Shown: positions 53,463 to 63,456, numbered from the stretch's first letter. The stretch is 64,000 nt of DNA from Mucilaginibacter defluvii (GCF_039543225.1 NZ_BAABJI010000002.1:2046001-2110000), one strand, 5' to 3'. The notes: generated by a model from the letters alone, not told the origin. Numbers and translations: made by a program.

Positions 53463-55571
53463 CTATTGAAAGAACGTCCAGCTAACACCCAGCTTCAGCA
53501 ACGCATCCTGCATTGGGTAGCGGTTAACGGTATAAAAACCTTTGCTGAACAGTCCCTGGTTTACGTAATCGTACTGTACAAATATGTTTACATGGTCAAT
53601 AGTGCCTTTGAAAAAGGCGGTGGCTATTGGGTACGAGCTAAAAGTCACGTCAGGCCCGTTGTAAAACTGGCCTAATCCTACCGCGTATGATGGCGCTACG
53701 TAGCGCGTATTATATCGCACACTTACACCCAGGTTATTATACAGCACTTTAAACCAGGTAGACGTAAAGTAAAGGCTACCGTAGGCGTAAATTTCAGGCG
53801 TACGTAACAGATCCTGATAATCGGTTTTCTGGTAAACGCCATAAGCATCCAGATGCCATTTTCGCCAGCTGAGATTTTTACCCAGGCTCACCTTAATCAT
53901 GTTGATCGGCGTACTTAATTGTGCAGGTTGTACATCATTACCCCCGGATGGCGCTATGAAATAAATATAGTCGTTAATCAGGAAGTATTCCGCTTTAAGG
54001 TCAAGCTGCAGCGGCTTATTTACGTAATTGAACGACAGGTTAGTGGTTTTTACGTTATTGAAGCTGTTGTTAAAAATGTAATGGTTGGATACCCATCGCG
54101 TCGCCGTAAGCGGTGGCGAAGCGTTTTGTTGGTAAGCGCCTAAAATTATACGGCCTACTTTATTGCTGCCGCCGATCATCAGCTTGGCATCATATAAAAA
54201 GTTACCAAAATCGCGCCCGGCCACTATTTGCCTCACGTTACCTTCCAGCAAAATACGGTCGCTTAAGCTATAACCAATACGGCCTTTAACCGTAATGTTC
54301 TGAAAAAGCTCATTCTGCATTTTATTTTTACGGATGTACAGGTTACCAAATTCGTTGGTACCGGTATCAAGCACATGCTGGGTATAGTTATACAAATCGT
54401 GCTCCAGGCCCAAATCCAGCTTAGCTTCGTTTTTGGCCGATTTGCCACGCAGGTAAAAGCTGTACGCAAAATCATTATGCAAACGGTTAACCGTCAGCGA
54501 GTCGTTTGAGCGGCGTGAGCTGAAATAATAATCCGGGAATACGTTATAAGTGTCAATGTCATCCTGCAAAAACTGGTACTTGCTGCGGGTGTAACTAAAT
54601 GTATGCGTAACACGCTGCGTGGGCAGCACGGTTGCTTTGCCCTTGGTTTTTACGCTGTCAATACGGCCAATAAAGTATGATTGCTTTAAATGGAATCCGG
54701 CTGTTTTCCATTGCGTAAAGCTTTGGGGAAGGCGTACCTGCTCCAGCGTTTTATCAAACGTAGCATTGGGATCTGTAAATATGATATCATTTTTTATGAT
54801 AGCGCCGCTTTCCGGTGCTTTTAAGTTATTATAAATAATATTGGCCAGCATGTTGTACCGCTTGCTCTTTGATTCGTACCATGTAAAAAATGCGGCGTTA
54901 ACATCGCTTACGTTTTGCCGAAGCACGCTGTTGCTGCTGTAAAACCCTTTTGAGCCGTTAAAATTGAGGTTGAAGCCTACATTCAAACGTGGATTAACGT
55001 TTTGCGCATGCGTTATTTTAACAAACTGCTCTTTAGAGCCTCCGCTTACATAAAACAGGTTAGTGTACTGCACCCTTGCACGGTAGTAATTAATATCCTC
55101 AGGCTTGATCATGTAAGGATCGAGCGAATGTAAACCCACATCAAAGCCTATGGTTTTTGCAGGCTCAAACAACAAAGAGCGTTGCTGAATGCCGGTATAA
55201 CCGCCCAAACTGATACGCGGACTGCGCGGCTGGTTTAGCGGGCCATAGTTTTCAAAGTTGCGTAAACTGGTGTCCAGCGCGAAATCCTGTGTGCTATCAC
55301 CCATAAAACGCTCTGCGCTTACACGTATCCATGAGGCATCAAATACTATCGAATCTTCTTTTTCCTCTTCACGTTTACGCAGGGTATCAAGCAATGCATC
55401 GCCGCTGAGTTGTTTTTGCGGAGCGCGGTTGCTGGTATCGCGCATGTAATTAGGCGTACGCTGGCCTGGGTATTGGGTATTGCCGTTTCCATTGGTGGGG
55501 AATTGCGCAAACACGGCCTGAACGCTCAGGCTGAACAATAAAATCAGTATGTATCTCAGCTTTGCAAGCAT
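53463..55571 (-). CDS. Putative porin (Bacteroidetes type)
   Basis: 702 aa. Signal peptide (LILLFSLSVQAVFAQ), then a low-complexity part and a beta-barrel rich in alternating aromatic residues (FYKSFLQ-like, YTRSKYQFLQDDIDTYNV), ending LGVSWTFFQ, an outer-membrane C-terminus with terminal aromatic residues. This is the 'putative porin' family of Bacteroidetes. The stop of the upstream purine phosphorylase gene and this start share one base. Its substrate is unknown. Confidence 0.82.
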   Translation of the reverse strand: MLAKLRYILILLFSLSVQAVFAQFPTNGNGNTQYPGQRTPNYMRDTSNRAPQKQLSGDALLDTLRKREEEKEDSIVFDASWIRVSAERFMGDSTQDFALDTSLRNFENYGPLNQPRSPRISLGGYTGIQQRSLLFEPAKTIGFDVGLHSLDPYMIKPEDINYYRARVQYTNLFYVSGGSKEQFVKITHAQNVNPRLNVGFNLNFNGSKGFYSSNSVLRQNVSDVNAAFFTWYESKSKRYNMLANIIYNNLKAPESGAIIKNDIIFTDPNATFDKTLEQVRLPQSFTQWKTAGFHLKQSYFIGRIDSVKTKGKATVLPTQRVTHTFSYTRSKYQFLQDDIDTYNVFPDYYFSSRRSNDSLTVNRLHNDFAYSFYLRGKSAKNEAKLDLGLEHDLYNYTQHVLDTGTNEFGNLYIRKNKMQNELFQNITVKGRIGYSLSDRILLEGNVRQIVAGRDFGNFLYDAKLMIGGSNKVGRIILGAYQQNASPPLTATRWVSNHYIFNNSFNNVKTTNLSFNYVNKPLQLDLKAEYFLINDYIYFIAPSGGNDVQPAQLSTPINMIKVSLGKNLSWRKWHLDAYGVYQKTDYQDLLRTPEIYAYGSLYFTSTWFKVLYNNLGVSVRYNTRYVAPSYAVGLGQFYNGPDVTFSSYPIATAFFKGTIDHVNIFVQYDYVNQGLFSKGFYTVNRYPMQDALLKLGVSWTFFQ

Positions 55572-56386
55572 TAGTTCCCTGCTATCAGTTCTTTTAATAT
55601 CAGCGTAAGTTTCGGTTCAGACTCCTGCGCCACAGCGATGATCTCTTCTAATGATACCGGCGTAAGCACTTCCGGAAAGCCCTCATCAGTTAAAACGGAT
55701 ATGGCAAACACCGGCAGATCCATGTGGCGGGCTACAATTACTTCGGGCACAGTACTCATACCTACAGCATCGCCGCCAATAATACGCAGGTAACGGTATT
55801 CGGCACGGGTTTCCAGGTTAGGGCCGGTTACCGCAACATAAACTCCCTTATGGCATATAATATTGTTGGCCGACGCAATGTTGAGTGCTTTCTCAATCAG
55901 ATCGATACGGTAAGGCTGGCTCATATCCGGAAAACGCGGGCCAAGATCAGAATCATTACGCCCGATCAGCGGGTTTTGCGGCTGAAGGTTAATGTGATCT
56001 TCAATCACCATCAGGTCGCCTTTTTTAAAGCCTGGGTTTAACGAGCCGCTGGCGTTTGATACGTACAGGGTTTTAATACCCAGCATTTTCATCACTCTTA
56101 CCGGGAAGGTGATCTGCTGCATATTATACCCTTCGTAATAGTGCAGCCTGCCCTGCATGGCCACCACGTTAACGCCACCCAGTTTACCAAATATCAGTTT
56201 GCCCGAATGAAATTCTACGGTTGATATCGGGAAGTCGGGTATATTGGCGTACATCAGTTGTTTTTCAACCGCAATCTCGTTTACCAAACCACCTAAGCCG
56301 GTACCTAAAATAATACCTGCCTCGGGTACAAAATCGCCAATACGGCTTTTAATGTATGCTGTTGTGCGATGAATATTCTCTAACAT
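55571..56386 (-). CDS. Purine-nucleoside phosphorylase (class I, trimeric)
   Basis: 271 aa, cleaves inosine/guanosine with phosphate. Seen: GIILGTGLGGLVNEI, PISTVEFHSGKLIFGKL, YVSNASGSLNPGFKKGDLM, AVTGPNLETRAEYRY and VGMSTVPEVIVARHM, matching the PNP active site (Glu, Met, Asn-like residues). It overlaps lpxK by 38 bp at the upstream side and the porin by 1 bp at the downstream side. Confidence 0.93.
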   Translation of the reverse strand: MLENIHRTTAYIKSRIGDFVPEAGIILGTGLGGLVNEIAVEKQLMYANIPDFPISTVEFHSGKLIFGKLGGVNVVAMQGRLHYYEGYNMQQITFPVRVMKMLGIKTLYVSNASGSLNPGFKKGDLMVIEDHINLQPQNPLIGRNDSDLGPRFPDMSQPYRIDLIEKALNIASANNIICHKGVYVAVTGPNLETRAEYRYLRIIGGDAVGMSTVPEVIVARHMDLPVFAISVLTDEGFPEVLTPVSLEEIIAVAQESEPKLTLILKELIAGN

Positions 56387-57410
56387 AATTTTTTATAAGG
56401 CCGGCAAATTCCTGTTCGCCATCAATAAATTTAACACCTATGGGCAACACTAAAAATGGCAGTTGGTTAACCAGCGGCAGCAGTTGCTGTTCACCTAAAC
56501 GTTGCGCATCCTTTTCTGTTGTGATAAGCAGCTTTTTTTCTGCCGTGCATGCCTTAAATTCATCAGCAAGTTTACTTATATTTTTTAAGCTGAACTGATG
56601 ATGGTCAGCATATTTATGATGAATTATTTTTGTAGTAATGCCTTGCAGATGCTGTAAAAGCGGTGTAGTATTAGCAATGCCACTCAACAAAAACACCGTT
56701 GTATGCGCATCTATAACATCAGCAGCTATCGCACCACCTAGCGTTTGCAGCGACTGGTAAGCTATGGATGTAAAATAAACCTTTTGAAATGCGAAGGGCT
56801 TTAAGCGTTCCACAAGTTGTTCCCTGTCATTCAGGGTAAGCGTGTGCGGGCATTTGCTCACTATCAATACATCAGCACGCCAGCGGCCAACAAACGGTTC
56901 GCGCAGGTTACCCGCGGGCAACATTAAACGGGGCTCGTTGATCCGGGTATAATCAAACAACAAAATGCTGAAGCCCGGCTTTACCGCGCGGTGCTGGTAA
57001 GCATCATCCAGTATAACCAGATCATGCGCCGGCATCAGCTTTTTAATGCCCGTTACCCTGTCGGCACAAACCGCCACGGTAACATCAGCAAACTTATTTT
57101 TAAACTGGGCAGGCTCATCTCCTACTGCTGTAGCGGTTGCATCCGGGCTTGCCTCCAGGTAGCCCTGCGTTGAGCGGCCATAGCCCCGGCTCAGAGTGGC
57201 AACTTTGTATTCGTGCTTTAATAAACGGATCAGATACTCCGTCATCGGGCTTTTACCGGCGCCGCCTACATCCAGGTTGCCCACACAAATAACCGGAAAG
57301 TTGAACAACGTGCTTTTTAACAAGCCGGCATCGTAAAACCAGTTACGTATGCTTACCACCAGCCCGTAAATAAGCGATAACGGAAATAATAACCAGCGCA
57401 AATATTTCAT
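56349..57410 (-). CDS. lpxK: Tetraacyldisaccharide 4'-kinase
   Basis: 353 aa, phosphorylates lipid A precursor in the inner membrane. N-terminal amphipathic/membrane helix (YLRWLLFPLSLIYGLVV), Walker A-like VGNLDVGGAGKSPMTEYL, and VILDDAYQHRAVKPGFSILLFDY. Length normal for LpxK. Its 3' end overlaps the PNP start by 38 bp, so translation is likely coupled. Confidence 0.93.
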   Translation of the reverse strand: MKYLRWLLFPLSLIYGLVVSIRNWFYDAGLLKSTLFNFPVICVGNLDVGGAGKSPMTEYLIRLLKHEYKVATLSRGYGRSTQGYLEASPDATATAVGDEPAQFKNKFADVTVAVCADRVTGIKKLMPAHDLVILDDAYQHRAVKPGFSILLFDYTRINEPRLMLPAGNLREPFVGRWRADVLIVSKCPHTLTLNDREQLVERLKPFAFQKVYFTSIAYQSLQTLGGAIAADVIDAHTTVFLLSGIANTTPLLQHLQGITTKIIHHKYADHHQFSLKNISKLADEFKACTAEKKLLITTEKDAQRLGEQQLLPLVNQLPFLVLPIGVKFIDGEQEFAGLIKNYVREYSSHNSIH

Positions 57411-57582
57411 ACTAAGCCGTAAAGATAATTAAAAGGCGTTGCTTAATATAAGTAAGCTGATTGCGCCGGTAAAGATTTATCCTGCCAAAGCCTGACATTT
57501 TAATAATTTTTTAATGTATAATTGCGTTTATAACACCTAACCAATTGAGTAAAACCCTCCGTTGTTTACATTTTATTACAGC

Positions 57583-57912
57583 ATGAAAGTCAAGGAGTTC
57601 AAGATTTTAACCGCAATGCTTTTCATCGCTATCTTTTTTTCAAAGATGGTGATATCAGTAGCGCCGGTTATTTTCCATCTTGACAATAAGGTTGTAAAAG
57701 CGGTGATTATGCAGTTAGAAGACGAAAGCAAGGAAAAAGACACCGCCGAGAAAGATCTCTGTAAAGAAAAAAAATCGTTCGACGAGTACTATACCCAACT
57801 GGTTCGCTTAAAGCTGCATGTATTTGAGCTTAACATTCTTCATAATCAGGAAACCCTGATATACCATTACGCTTACGCCCCTGTAATACTTACTCCCCCG
57901 CCAAACGCTTAA
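57583..57912 (+). CDS. Small membrane-anchored protein, unknown, ahead of SulP
   Basis: 109 aa. One N-terminal hydrophobic helix (ILTAMLFIAIFFSKMVISVAPVIF) then a charged stretch (EDESKEKDTAEKDLCKEKKSF) and a C-terminus with PVILTPPPNA. I do not recognise it. It precedes the SulP gene on the same strand by 93 bp. ATG at 57583 chosen over the start at 57562. Confidence 0.65.
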   Translation: MKVKEFKILTAMLFIAIFFSKMVISVAPVIFHLDNKVVKAVIMQLEDESKEKDTAEKDLCKEKKSFDEYYTQLVRLKLHVFELNILHNQETLIYHYAYAPVILTPPPNA

Positions 57913-58005
57913 GCAGCGATGCAATTTCTATGGGTGCGCTATGCTTTTAGGTAAGTACGGCAAACCTTTTCTTTTATAACACACCACAACCCAGTTTTAC
58001 CATTT

Positions 58006-59613
58006 ATGAATCAGCATGAACACACCGCTGGCGCTGCAGGCATTTTTGATCTGCACAAGTATTTTTTAGCTAAAAACCTGAAGCGGGACCTGCCTGCCAG
58101 TATCGTTGTATTTTTAGTTGCCCTGCCCTTGTGCCTGGGTATAGCGCTGGCATCGGGCGCGCCACTTTTCGCGGGTTTGCTAACCGGCATCATCGGCGGC
58201 ATAGTAGTGGGCATAGCCAGCGGCTCGCAACTTAGCGTTGCCGGGCCAGCCGCCGGGCTTACCGTTATTGTGCTTAACGCCATTGCCACACTCGGCTCTT
58301 ACGAAACCTTTTTGTTAAGCATTGTTATTGCCGGATGCATGCAAATCATGCTCGGGTTGATAAAGGCCGGCACCATAGGCAACTATTTTCCGTCAGCTGT
58401 AATTGAGGGTATGCTGGCGGCTATCGGCATCATCCTGATCATGAAACAGTTTCCGCACGCGGTTGGTTACGACGCGGATTACGAAGGCGACGAAAGCTTT
58501 TCACAAGCCGATCAGCATAATACTTTTTCAGAAATGATGCTGGCGGTATCAAAAATCAATTACGGCGCGGTAATCATCAGCGTAGTATCATTACTGATAC
58601 TCATTTACTGGCCAAAATTTAAAAAACTGGCCATTGTACCCGCGCCGCTGCTGGTAGTAATTATCGGGATCGCCTTTACCGCAGCATTTGCAGGAACCGG
58701 CTTTGCCCTGCTCGATAAGCAATTTGTTAACATCCCCATTGTAAAAAGCGGCGGTGAGTTTTTTAGTCTTTTCAAATCGCCCAACTTTAGCGACCTGGCC
58801 AATAAAAACGTTTGGATAGTAGCCGCCACTATTGCCATTGTCGCCAGCCTGGAGAGCCTACTAAGCCTGGAAGCTGTTGATAAGATAGACCCGATAAAGC
58901 GCGTATCGCCTACCAATCGCGAGCTGGTAGCGCAAGGGATTGGTAACGTGGTAAGCGGTATGTTGGGCGGTATGCCCATGACGGCTGTAATCGTGCGCTC
59001 ATCAGCCAACGTAAATTCGGGTGCGCGTACCAAAGTTAGCGCTATAGTGCATGGCGTTTTACTGCTGCTGTCATTACTGTTTATCCCGAGGCTGATCAAC
59101 ATGATACCGCTGTCGTGCCTGGCCGCGATCCTGCTGATGACAGGTTATAAACTCACCCGTGTCGAACTCTTCAGGCACGTGTGGCGCAAGGGGCTTTCGC
59201 AATTCATCCCCTTTGTGGTTACTATTATAGCCGTAGTATTTACCGATTTGCTTAAAGGTGTTGGTATTGGTATGCTGATAGGTATATTTTATATATTGCG
59301 CACCAACCTGCGCAACCCTTACTTTTATCGAATAATTAAGAATAACGAAGGCAAAAAAACCATCCACATCCGCCTGGCCGAAGAGGTGTCCTTTTTAAAC
59401 AAGGCAGCCATACAAGTAACCCTCACCAGTTTGCCCGAAGGCAGCGATGTATTGATAGACGGATCAAACTCGAGATATATTGATCCGGACGTGCTTGAAA
59501 CCATACACAACTTTAAGCACAACGCCTACACAAAAGGCATTATAGTGCAATTGCAGGATATTAAGGAAAGATATGACGTACCTAAGCTGAAGGAGCTGAT
59601 TTATAAACCCTGA
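58006..59613 (+). CDS. SulP-family anion transporter (probable bicarbonate or sulfate)
   Basis: 535 aa: transmembrane domain of about 12 helices (LPASIVVFLVALPLCLGIALASGAPLFAGLLTGIIGG, the SulP signature, and SQLSVAGPAAGLTVIV) and a C-terminal STAS domain (about residues 440-535: KAAIQVTLTSLPEGSDVLIDGSNSRYIDPDVLETIHNF). SulP proteins move sulfate, bicarbonate or other anions. A carbonic anhydrase gene directly downstream suggests bicarbonate. Followed by a 245-bp gap. Confidence 0.9.
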   Translation: MNQHEHTAGAAGIFDLHKYFLAKNLKRDLPASIVVFLVALPLCLGIALASGAPLFAGLLTGIIGGIVVGIASGSQLSVAGPAAGLTVIVLNAIATLGSYETFLLSIVIAGCMQIMLGLIKAGTIGNYFPSAVIEGMLAAIGIILIMKQFPHAVGYDADYEGDESFSQADQHNTFSEMMLAVSKINYGAVIISVVSLLILIYWPKFKKLAIVPAPLLVVIIGIAFTAAFAGTGFALLDKQFVNIPIVKSGGEFFSLFKSPNFSDLANKNVWIVAATIAIVASLESLLSLEAVDKIDPIKRVSPTNRELVAQGIGNVVSGMLGGMPMTAVIVRSSANVNSGARTKVSAIVHGVLLLLSLLFIPRLINMIPLSCLAAILLMTGYKLTRVELFRHVWRKGLSQFIPFVVTIIAVVFTDLLKGVGIGMLIGIFYILRTNLRNPYFYRIIKNNEGKKTIHIRLAEEVSFLNKAAIQVTLTSLPEGSDVLIDGSNSRYIDPDVLETIHNFKHNAYTKGIIVQLQDIKERYDVPKLKELIYKP

Positions 59614-59858
59614 GACTAACAATTTGAAAGCTGTAGTAAACATTTTAAAGCACGTAACTGTTCAATACTCACCATATTTAGATTTATGGCGATGCCACTA
59701 AAACAAGCAAGAATACGTATACAAAAACCGTTGATGCTATCGTTAGCAACAACAATGGAGTGTTTGGGCACCAGGCCTGCAACGCTTTTCAATTTTATAC
59801 TATTACCGTCAATAAAAAATAAACAAAGCAACATCTTAAACTAATTAATAAAAAAACC
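59614..59858. other. Gap between SulP and carbonic anhydrase genes
   Basis: 245 bp. Short ORFs on either strand (e.g. minus 59616-59834) do not look like proteins. No promoter or terminator was recognised with confidence. Confidence 0.4.
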
Positions 59859-60530
59859 ATGTGTGCACACAAATCATCAGAACTACACGACACAAGCCAT
59901 ATAACCTACGAAGGCTTGCTTGAAGGCAATAAACAATTTGTAGCCGATACGCTTAAACTTGACCCGGAATATTTTGACAAGCTGGCCAACGGCCAAAAGC
60001 CGCCGGTACTTTGGATTGGCTGTGCCGATAGCCGCGTACCAGCAAACCAGATAACGCATACCCAGCCGGGCGAAATATTTGTTCATCGTAACATTGCCAA
60101 TATGGTAATACATACAGATATGAATATGCTCAGCGTGCTCGACTATGCCGTTAACGTACTTAAAATTAAGCATGTAATTGTTACCGGCCACTACGGCTGC
60201 GGTGGTGTTTTGGCCGCTATGGGCAATACTTCTGTAGGTATTATTGATAATTGGCTGCGCCACATTAAGGATGTTTACCGCTTGCATGCTTCAGAACTTA
60301 ACGCTATTGAAGACGAGAATAAACGCGGCGACAGGCTGGTTGAATTAAACGTTATTGAGAACGTAAGCAACCTTTGCAAAACCTCGATAGTACAAAACGC
60401 CTGGAAAAACGGGCAGGACCTGAGCGTACACGGCTGGGTTTACGCTCTGAACACCGGCTTAATTACCGATTTAAAGGTGAGCCAAAGCTCAAACTCAAAC
60501 TTGGAAGAAGTGTTTAAGTTTGTTTTATAA
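59859..60530 (+). CDS. Beta-carbonic anhydrase
   Basis: 223 aa, zinc enzyme interconverting CO2 and bicarbonate. Zinc ligands and catalytic residues are visible: WIGCADSRVPANQI (Cys, Asp-Arg dyad) and VTGHYGCGGVLAAM (His, Cys). VHRNIANMV is also family-typical. Cytoplasmic. Downstream of SulP; the pair may supply bicarbonate for anaplerotic carboxylations. A perfect terminator follows. Confidence 0.93.
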   Translation: MCAHKSSELHDTSHITYEGLLEGNKQFVADTLKLDPEYFDKLANGQKPPVLWIGCADSRVPANQITHTQPGEIFVHRNIANMVIHTDMNMLSVLDYAVNVLKIKHVIVTGHYGCGGVLAAMGNTSVGIIDNWLRHIKDVYRLHASELNAIEDENKRGDRLVELNVIENVSNLCKTSIVQNAWKNGQDLSVHGWVYALNTGLITDLKVSQSSNSNLEEVFKFVL

Positions 60531-60544
60531 ACTGGAATCACCTT

Positions 60545-60583
60545 AAAAAACGTCATTGCTTGTTTATTGCAATGACGTTTTTT
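60545..60583. terminator. Bidirectional terminator after carbonic anhydrase
   Basis: Perfect 15-bp stem (AACGTCATTGC with GCAATGACGTT core), loop of nine, A-run and T-run on the two sides; serves both the carbonic anhydrase and the arylsulfatase transcripts. Confidence 0.9.
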
Positions 60584-60588
60584 ATGCG

Positions 60589-62277
60589 TTATGGCTTAGG
60601 ATATACATAGTTATCTTTCGCCCATTTATGCCATTGACTGCTTAGCCGGGCAACTTCTGCCGGGTGTAAAGCGGCAAGGTCATTCAGTTCCGCTTCATCT
60701 TTATTAATAGCATACAGATGCCAGGTCGTATCGTTTCCGCTGTGCGATACGAGTTTCCAATCTTTATATCGTACATACCGTGCTCCAAAATGCTCATTAA
60801 ACAATGGTTCGTCTGCAGTAGGCTTACCTTTGAACGAGGTGGCAAAACTGTGGCTTTGCGTTGGCAATACATTATGCCCTTTGTATGTTTTAGGATATTT
60901 TGCCTTGGCCAAATCCATAAACGTAGCCATAAAATCCTTTACATGCCCCATTTGCGCCGATATGCTGCCACCCTTCATTTTTATGCCTTTTGGCCAGTAG
61001 GATACCATCGGCGTGCGCACTCCGCCTTCGTATGATTGTGCTTTCCAAAATTGGTAGGGCGTATTGGCAACATTAGCCCAGCGCTGTCCTATAGACGCAT
61101 ACGATGTTTGTTTGCCGGGGATGATGGTCTTTTTCATATCGTAAACTATAGGCTGGCCGGTGCGGGTTTGGTCGGGGCGGTCAAACCCCGGGCCGTAGGC
61201 AGTACAGTTTTCGTTGCTTGCGCCGTTATCGCTCAAAAACACGATCAATGTATTTTCCAACTGTCCGGTCTCCTTCAGTGCCTGTATCACCCGGCCTATA
61301 CCCTGATCCATCCGGTCTATCATGGCGGCATGTACGGCCATAGCGGCGGCATCCCATTCTTTATCCGGGTTGTTCTCCCACTTCAAATTGTTATCCCAGC
61401 GCGGTGAGAGTGGTGTTGTTTTCGGGTCGATCAATCCAGCTTTTACCATCTTATCGTATCGCGCTTTACGGATGGCATCCCAACCTACTTTATAAGTATC
61501 CTTGTATTTAGCTATATCTTCAGGCAACGCCATCAGCGGCCAGTGTGGCGCATTTTCAGCAAGGTATAAAAAGAATGGCTTTTTATTTTTAGCCATCTGC
61601 CTTACGTATGATGCCGCCGTATCGTTAATGGCATCGGTATGGTAATAGTTTTTTGGCACCTTCCTAACCGGCTCGGTACCGTTTACCAAACTGAAAGGGT
61701 CAAAAAAATCAACCACACCCCAAATTGTGCCATAAAACTTATCAAACCCCCTGCTGATTGGGTATTGTTCAATAGGCGAAAATGTGGGTTGATAGGTTTG
61801 ATGATTCAGCCATTTCATCTGCTCTTTCGGGTCTTTTAATCCCGGCGTGTTCGATACATGCCACTTGCCCGACATGGCCGTTTGGTAGCCCGCCTGTTTT
61901 AATACCTCGGCAATAGTTACGGCGTTGTCTGACAAATGGCCGAGATAGCCCGGTTCATCTTCTGCTTCCGTCATGTTGCCAATGCCCGCACGTTGATTAT
62001 ACAAACCTGTAAGCAACGAGGCACGCGTAGGGCAGCACCTGGAAGTATTGTAAAACCTTGTGTACCGTATGCCATTCTTCGCCAAAAAATCAATATTGGG
62101 CGTGCTGATCTCAGAGCCGTAACAGCCGATATCTGAATAACCCAAGTCATCGGCCAGGATCACCACAATATTTGGCCGATCGTTAGCAGCGGTACTTACC
62201 AACGAAGGCGCCGGTTTAAAAAAAATGAGGGTTGATGCCAGCCCTATCAGCAAGGCCGATCCAAAAAACCATTTCAT
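60589..62277 (-). CDS. Arylsulfatase (type I, formylglycine-dependent)
   Basis: 562-aa exported sulfatase. Signal or anchor MKWFFGSALLIGLASTLIFF, sulfatase core start NIVVILADDLGYSDIGCYG, catalytic motif SRCCPTRASLLTG (C-x-P-x-R-x4-TG, with the first Cys as the residue converted to formylglycine), GKWHVSN and LSDNGASNE for metal and sulfate binding. It needs a maturation enzyme, and an FGE-type gene lies directly upstream (30 bp), a supportive pairing. Natural substrate unknown; could be a plant or algal sulfated sugar or an aryl sulfate. Confidence 0.93.
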   Translation of the reverse strand: MKWFFGSALLIGLASTLIFFKPAPSLVSTAANDRPNIVVILADDLGYSDIGCYGSEISTPNIDFLAKNGIRYTRFYNTSRCCPTRASLLTGLYNQRAGIGNMTEAEDEPGYLGHLSDNAVTIAEVLKQAGYQTAMSGKWHVSNTPGLKDPKEQMKWLNHQTYQPTFSPIEQYPISRGFDKFYGTIWGVVDFFDPFSLVNGTEPVRKVPKNYYHTDAINDTAASYVRQMAKNKKPFFLYLAENAPHWPLMALPEDIAKYKDTYKVGWDAIRKARYDKMVKAGLIDPKTTPLSPRWDNNLKWENNPDKEWDAAAMAVHAAMIDRMDQGIGRVIQALKETGQLENTLIVFLSDNGASNENCTAYGPGFDRPDQTRTGQPIVYDMKKTIIPGKQTSYASIGQRWANVANTPYQFWKAQSYEGGVRTPMVSYWPKGIKMKGGSISAQMGHVKDFMATFMDLAKAKYPKTYKGHNVLPTQSHSFATSFKGKPTADEPLFNEHFGARYVRYKDWKLVSHSGNDTTWHLYAINKDEAELNDLAALHPAEVARLSSQWHKWAKDNYVYPKP

Positions 62278-62307
62278 AGTATAATGTTAGAGTTGAACAA
62301 TATTCTG

Positions 62308-63456
62308 TTATTTATCACGCACACATCTAAAGCCCACATGCTCGGTACTGCTATCTTCGGTGTTCTTCATCCGTCGTGCAACGCGATAGCCCGAGCAATA
62401 ACTATCGTTGCATAAAAATGATCCGCCGCGTATTACACGCTTAACCGCATAAGGTTCATCAGGATCGTAGCTTTTGGCGGGTCCCTTTGGGTTACCTACA
62501 CCGGCAGGTTTATTTATGGTTTGATAGTAGGTGTTGTTGTACAGATCGGCACACCACTCCCACACATTGCCTGCCATATCAAATAGCTTATAAGGGTTTG
62601 GCGCAAAGCTGCTCACCGGTGCCAGGCGCTCAAACTTATCAGCTACGGTGTTCTTCCAGGGAAACTCGCCCTGCCAGCTGTTAGTTTTTGGCTTCCCTTT
62701 ATCTACCGGCTCGTTACCCCAGGGATAGATGTTGTTTTGCCTGCCACCCCTTGCCGCCCACTCCCACTCTGCTTCGGTAGGTAAACGCTTTCCGGCCCAT
62801 TTACAGTAGGCCTGTGCATCGTAATAGCTTATCTGCACCACAGGGTAAGTATCCTTGCCTGTAATATTGCTCTTAGGCCCTTGCGGGTGTTTCCAGTCGG
62901 CACCGGGCACCCAGGCCCACCATTGGGCATAGTTGTCCAGCTGTACCGGATAACTGGGCGGGGTAAATACCAGAGATGCCGGCACCAGCATACTTTCATC
63001 GGGTTTGGGCGTACTGGGTGGCAGTTGCTTTTTCAGCTCGTTCCAGTCGGGTTTGCGTTCGGCGGTTGTAATGTAACCGGTAGCTTTTACAAACCAGGCA
63101 AACTGCGCGTTGGTTACCTCGGTGGCATCCATCCAAAAGCCGCTAACCGTTACCTTGTGTTTGGGATATTCATCATCAGCAGCCTGGTTGTTATCACCGC
63201 CCATGCTAAAGGTTCCGCCTTTAATGAACACCATACCGGCATGGCTTTTTAACACTCCTGTATCGGCAATTTTTTGGCTGCCCATACCAGCTATACCAAA
63301 CCTCGATGGCATGTTTGATTGGCAGCATAACGCCTTTTTTTTTGGAGATGCCTTTTTATTAACTTGCTTATTTTGCGGCTTGGAGATACAGCCTTCCAGA
63401 AAAAACAAACAAATAGCAAGGGCAACTGCAAAAAATTGCTTTTTCGCTTTATTCAA
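62308..63456 (-). CDS. Formylglycine-generating enzyme family lipoprotein (sulfatase maturase)
   Basis: 382 aa. Lipoprotein signal FAVALAICLFFLEGC, then the FGE-sulfatase domain: FIKGGTFSMGGD, WMDATEVTNAQFAWFVKATGY, YPVVQISYYDAQAYCKWAGKRLPTEAEWEWAARGG, NVWEWCADLY and RGGSFLCNDSYCSGYRVARR. The last segment keeps two cysteines five apart, matching the catalytic Cys pair of aerobic FGE, so it is likely an active maturase, not merely an FGE-fold protein. It precedes the sulfatase and was probably transcribed with it. As a predicted lipoprotein it would act in the periplasm. Confidence 0.9.
   Translation of the reverse strand: MNKAKKQFFAVALAICLFFLEGCISKPQNKQVNKKASPKKKALCCQSNMPSRFGIAGMGSQKIADTGVLKSHAGMVFIKGGTFSMGGDNNQAADDEYPKHKVTVSGFWMDATEVTNAQFAWFVKATGYITTAERKPDWNELKKQLPPSTPKPDESMLVPASLVFTPPSYPVQLDNYAQWWAWVPGADWKHPQGPKSNITGKDTYPVVQISYYDAQAYCKWAGKRLPTEAEWEWAARGGRQNNIYPWGNEPVDKGKPKTNSWQGEFPWKNTVADKFERLAPVSSFAPNPYKLFDMAGNVWEWCADLYNNTYYQTINKPAGVGNPKGPAKSYDPDEPYAVKRVIRGGSFLCNDSYCSGYRVARRMKNTEDSSTEHVGFRCVRDK

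Noticed and set aside
59616..59834. Minus-strand ORF of 72 codons between SulP and carbonic anhydrase
   Set aside because: Composition and lack of any recognisable pattern or start signal suggest a chance frame.
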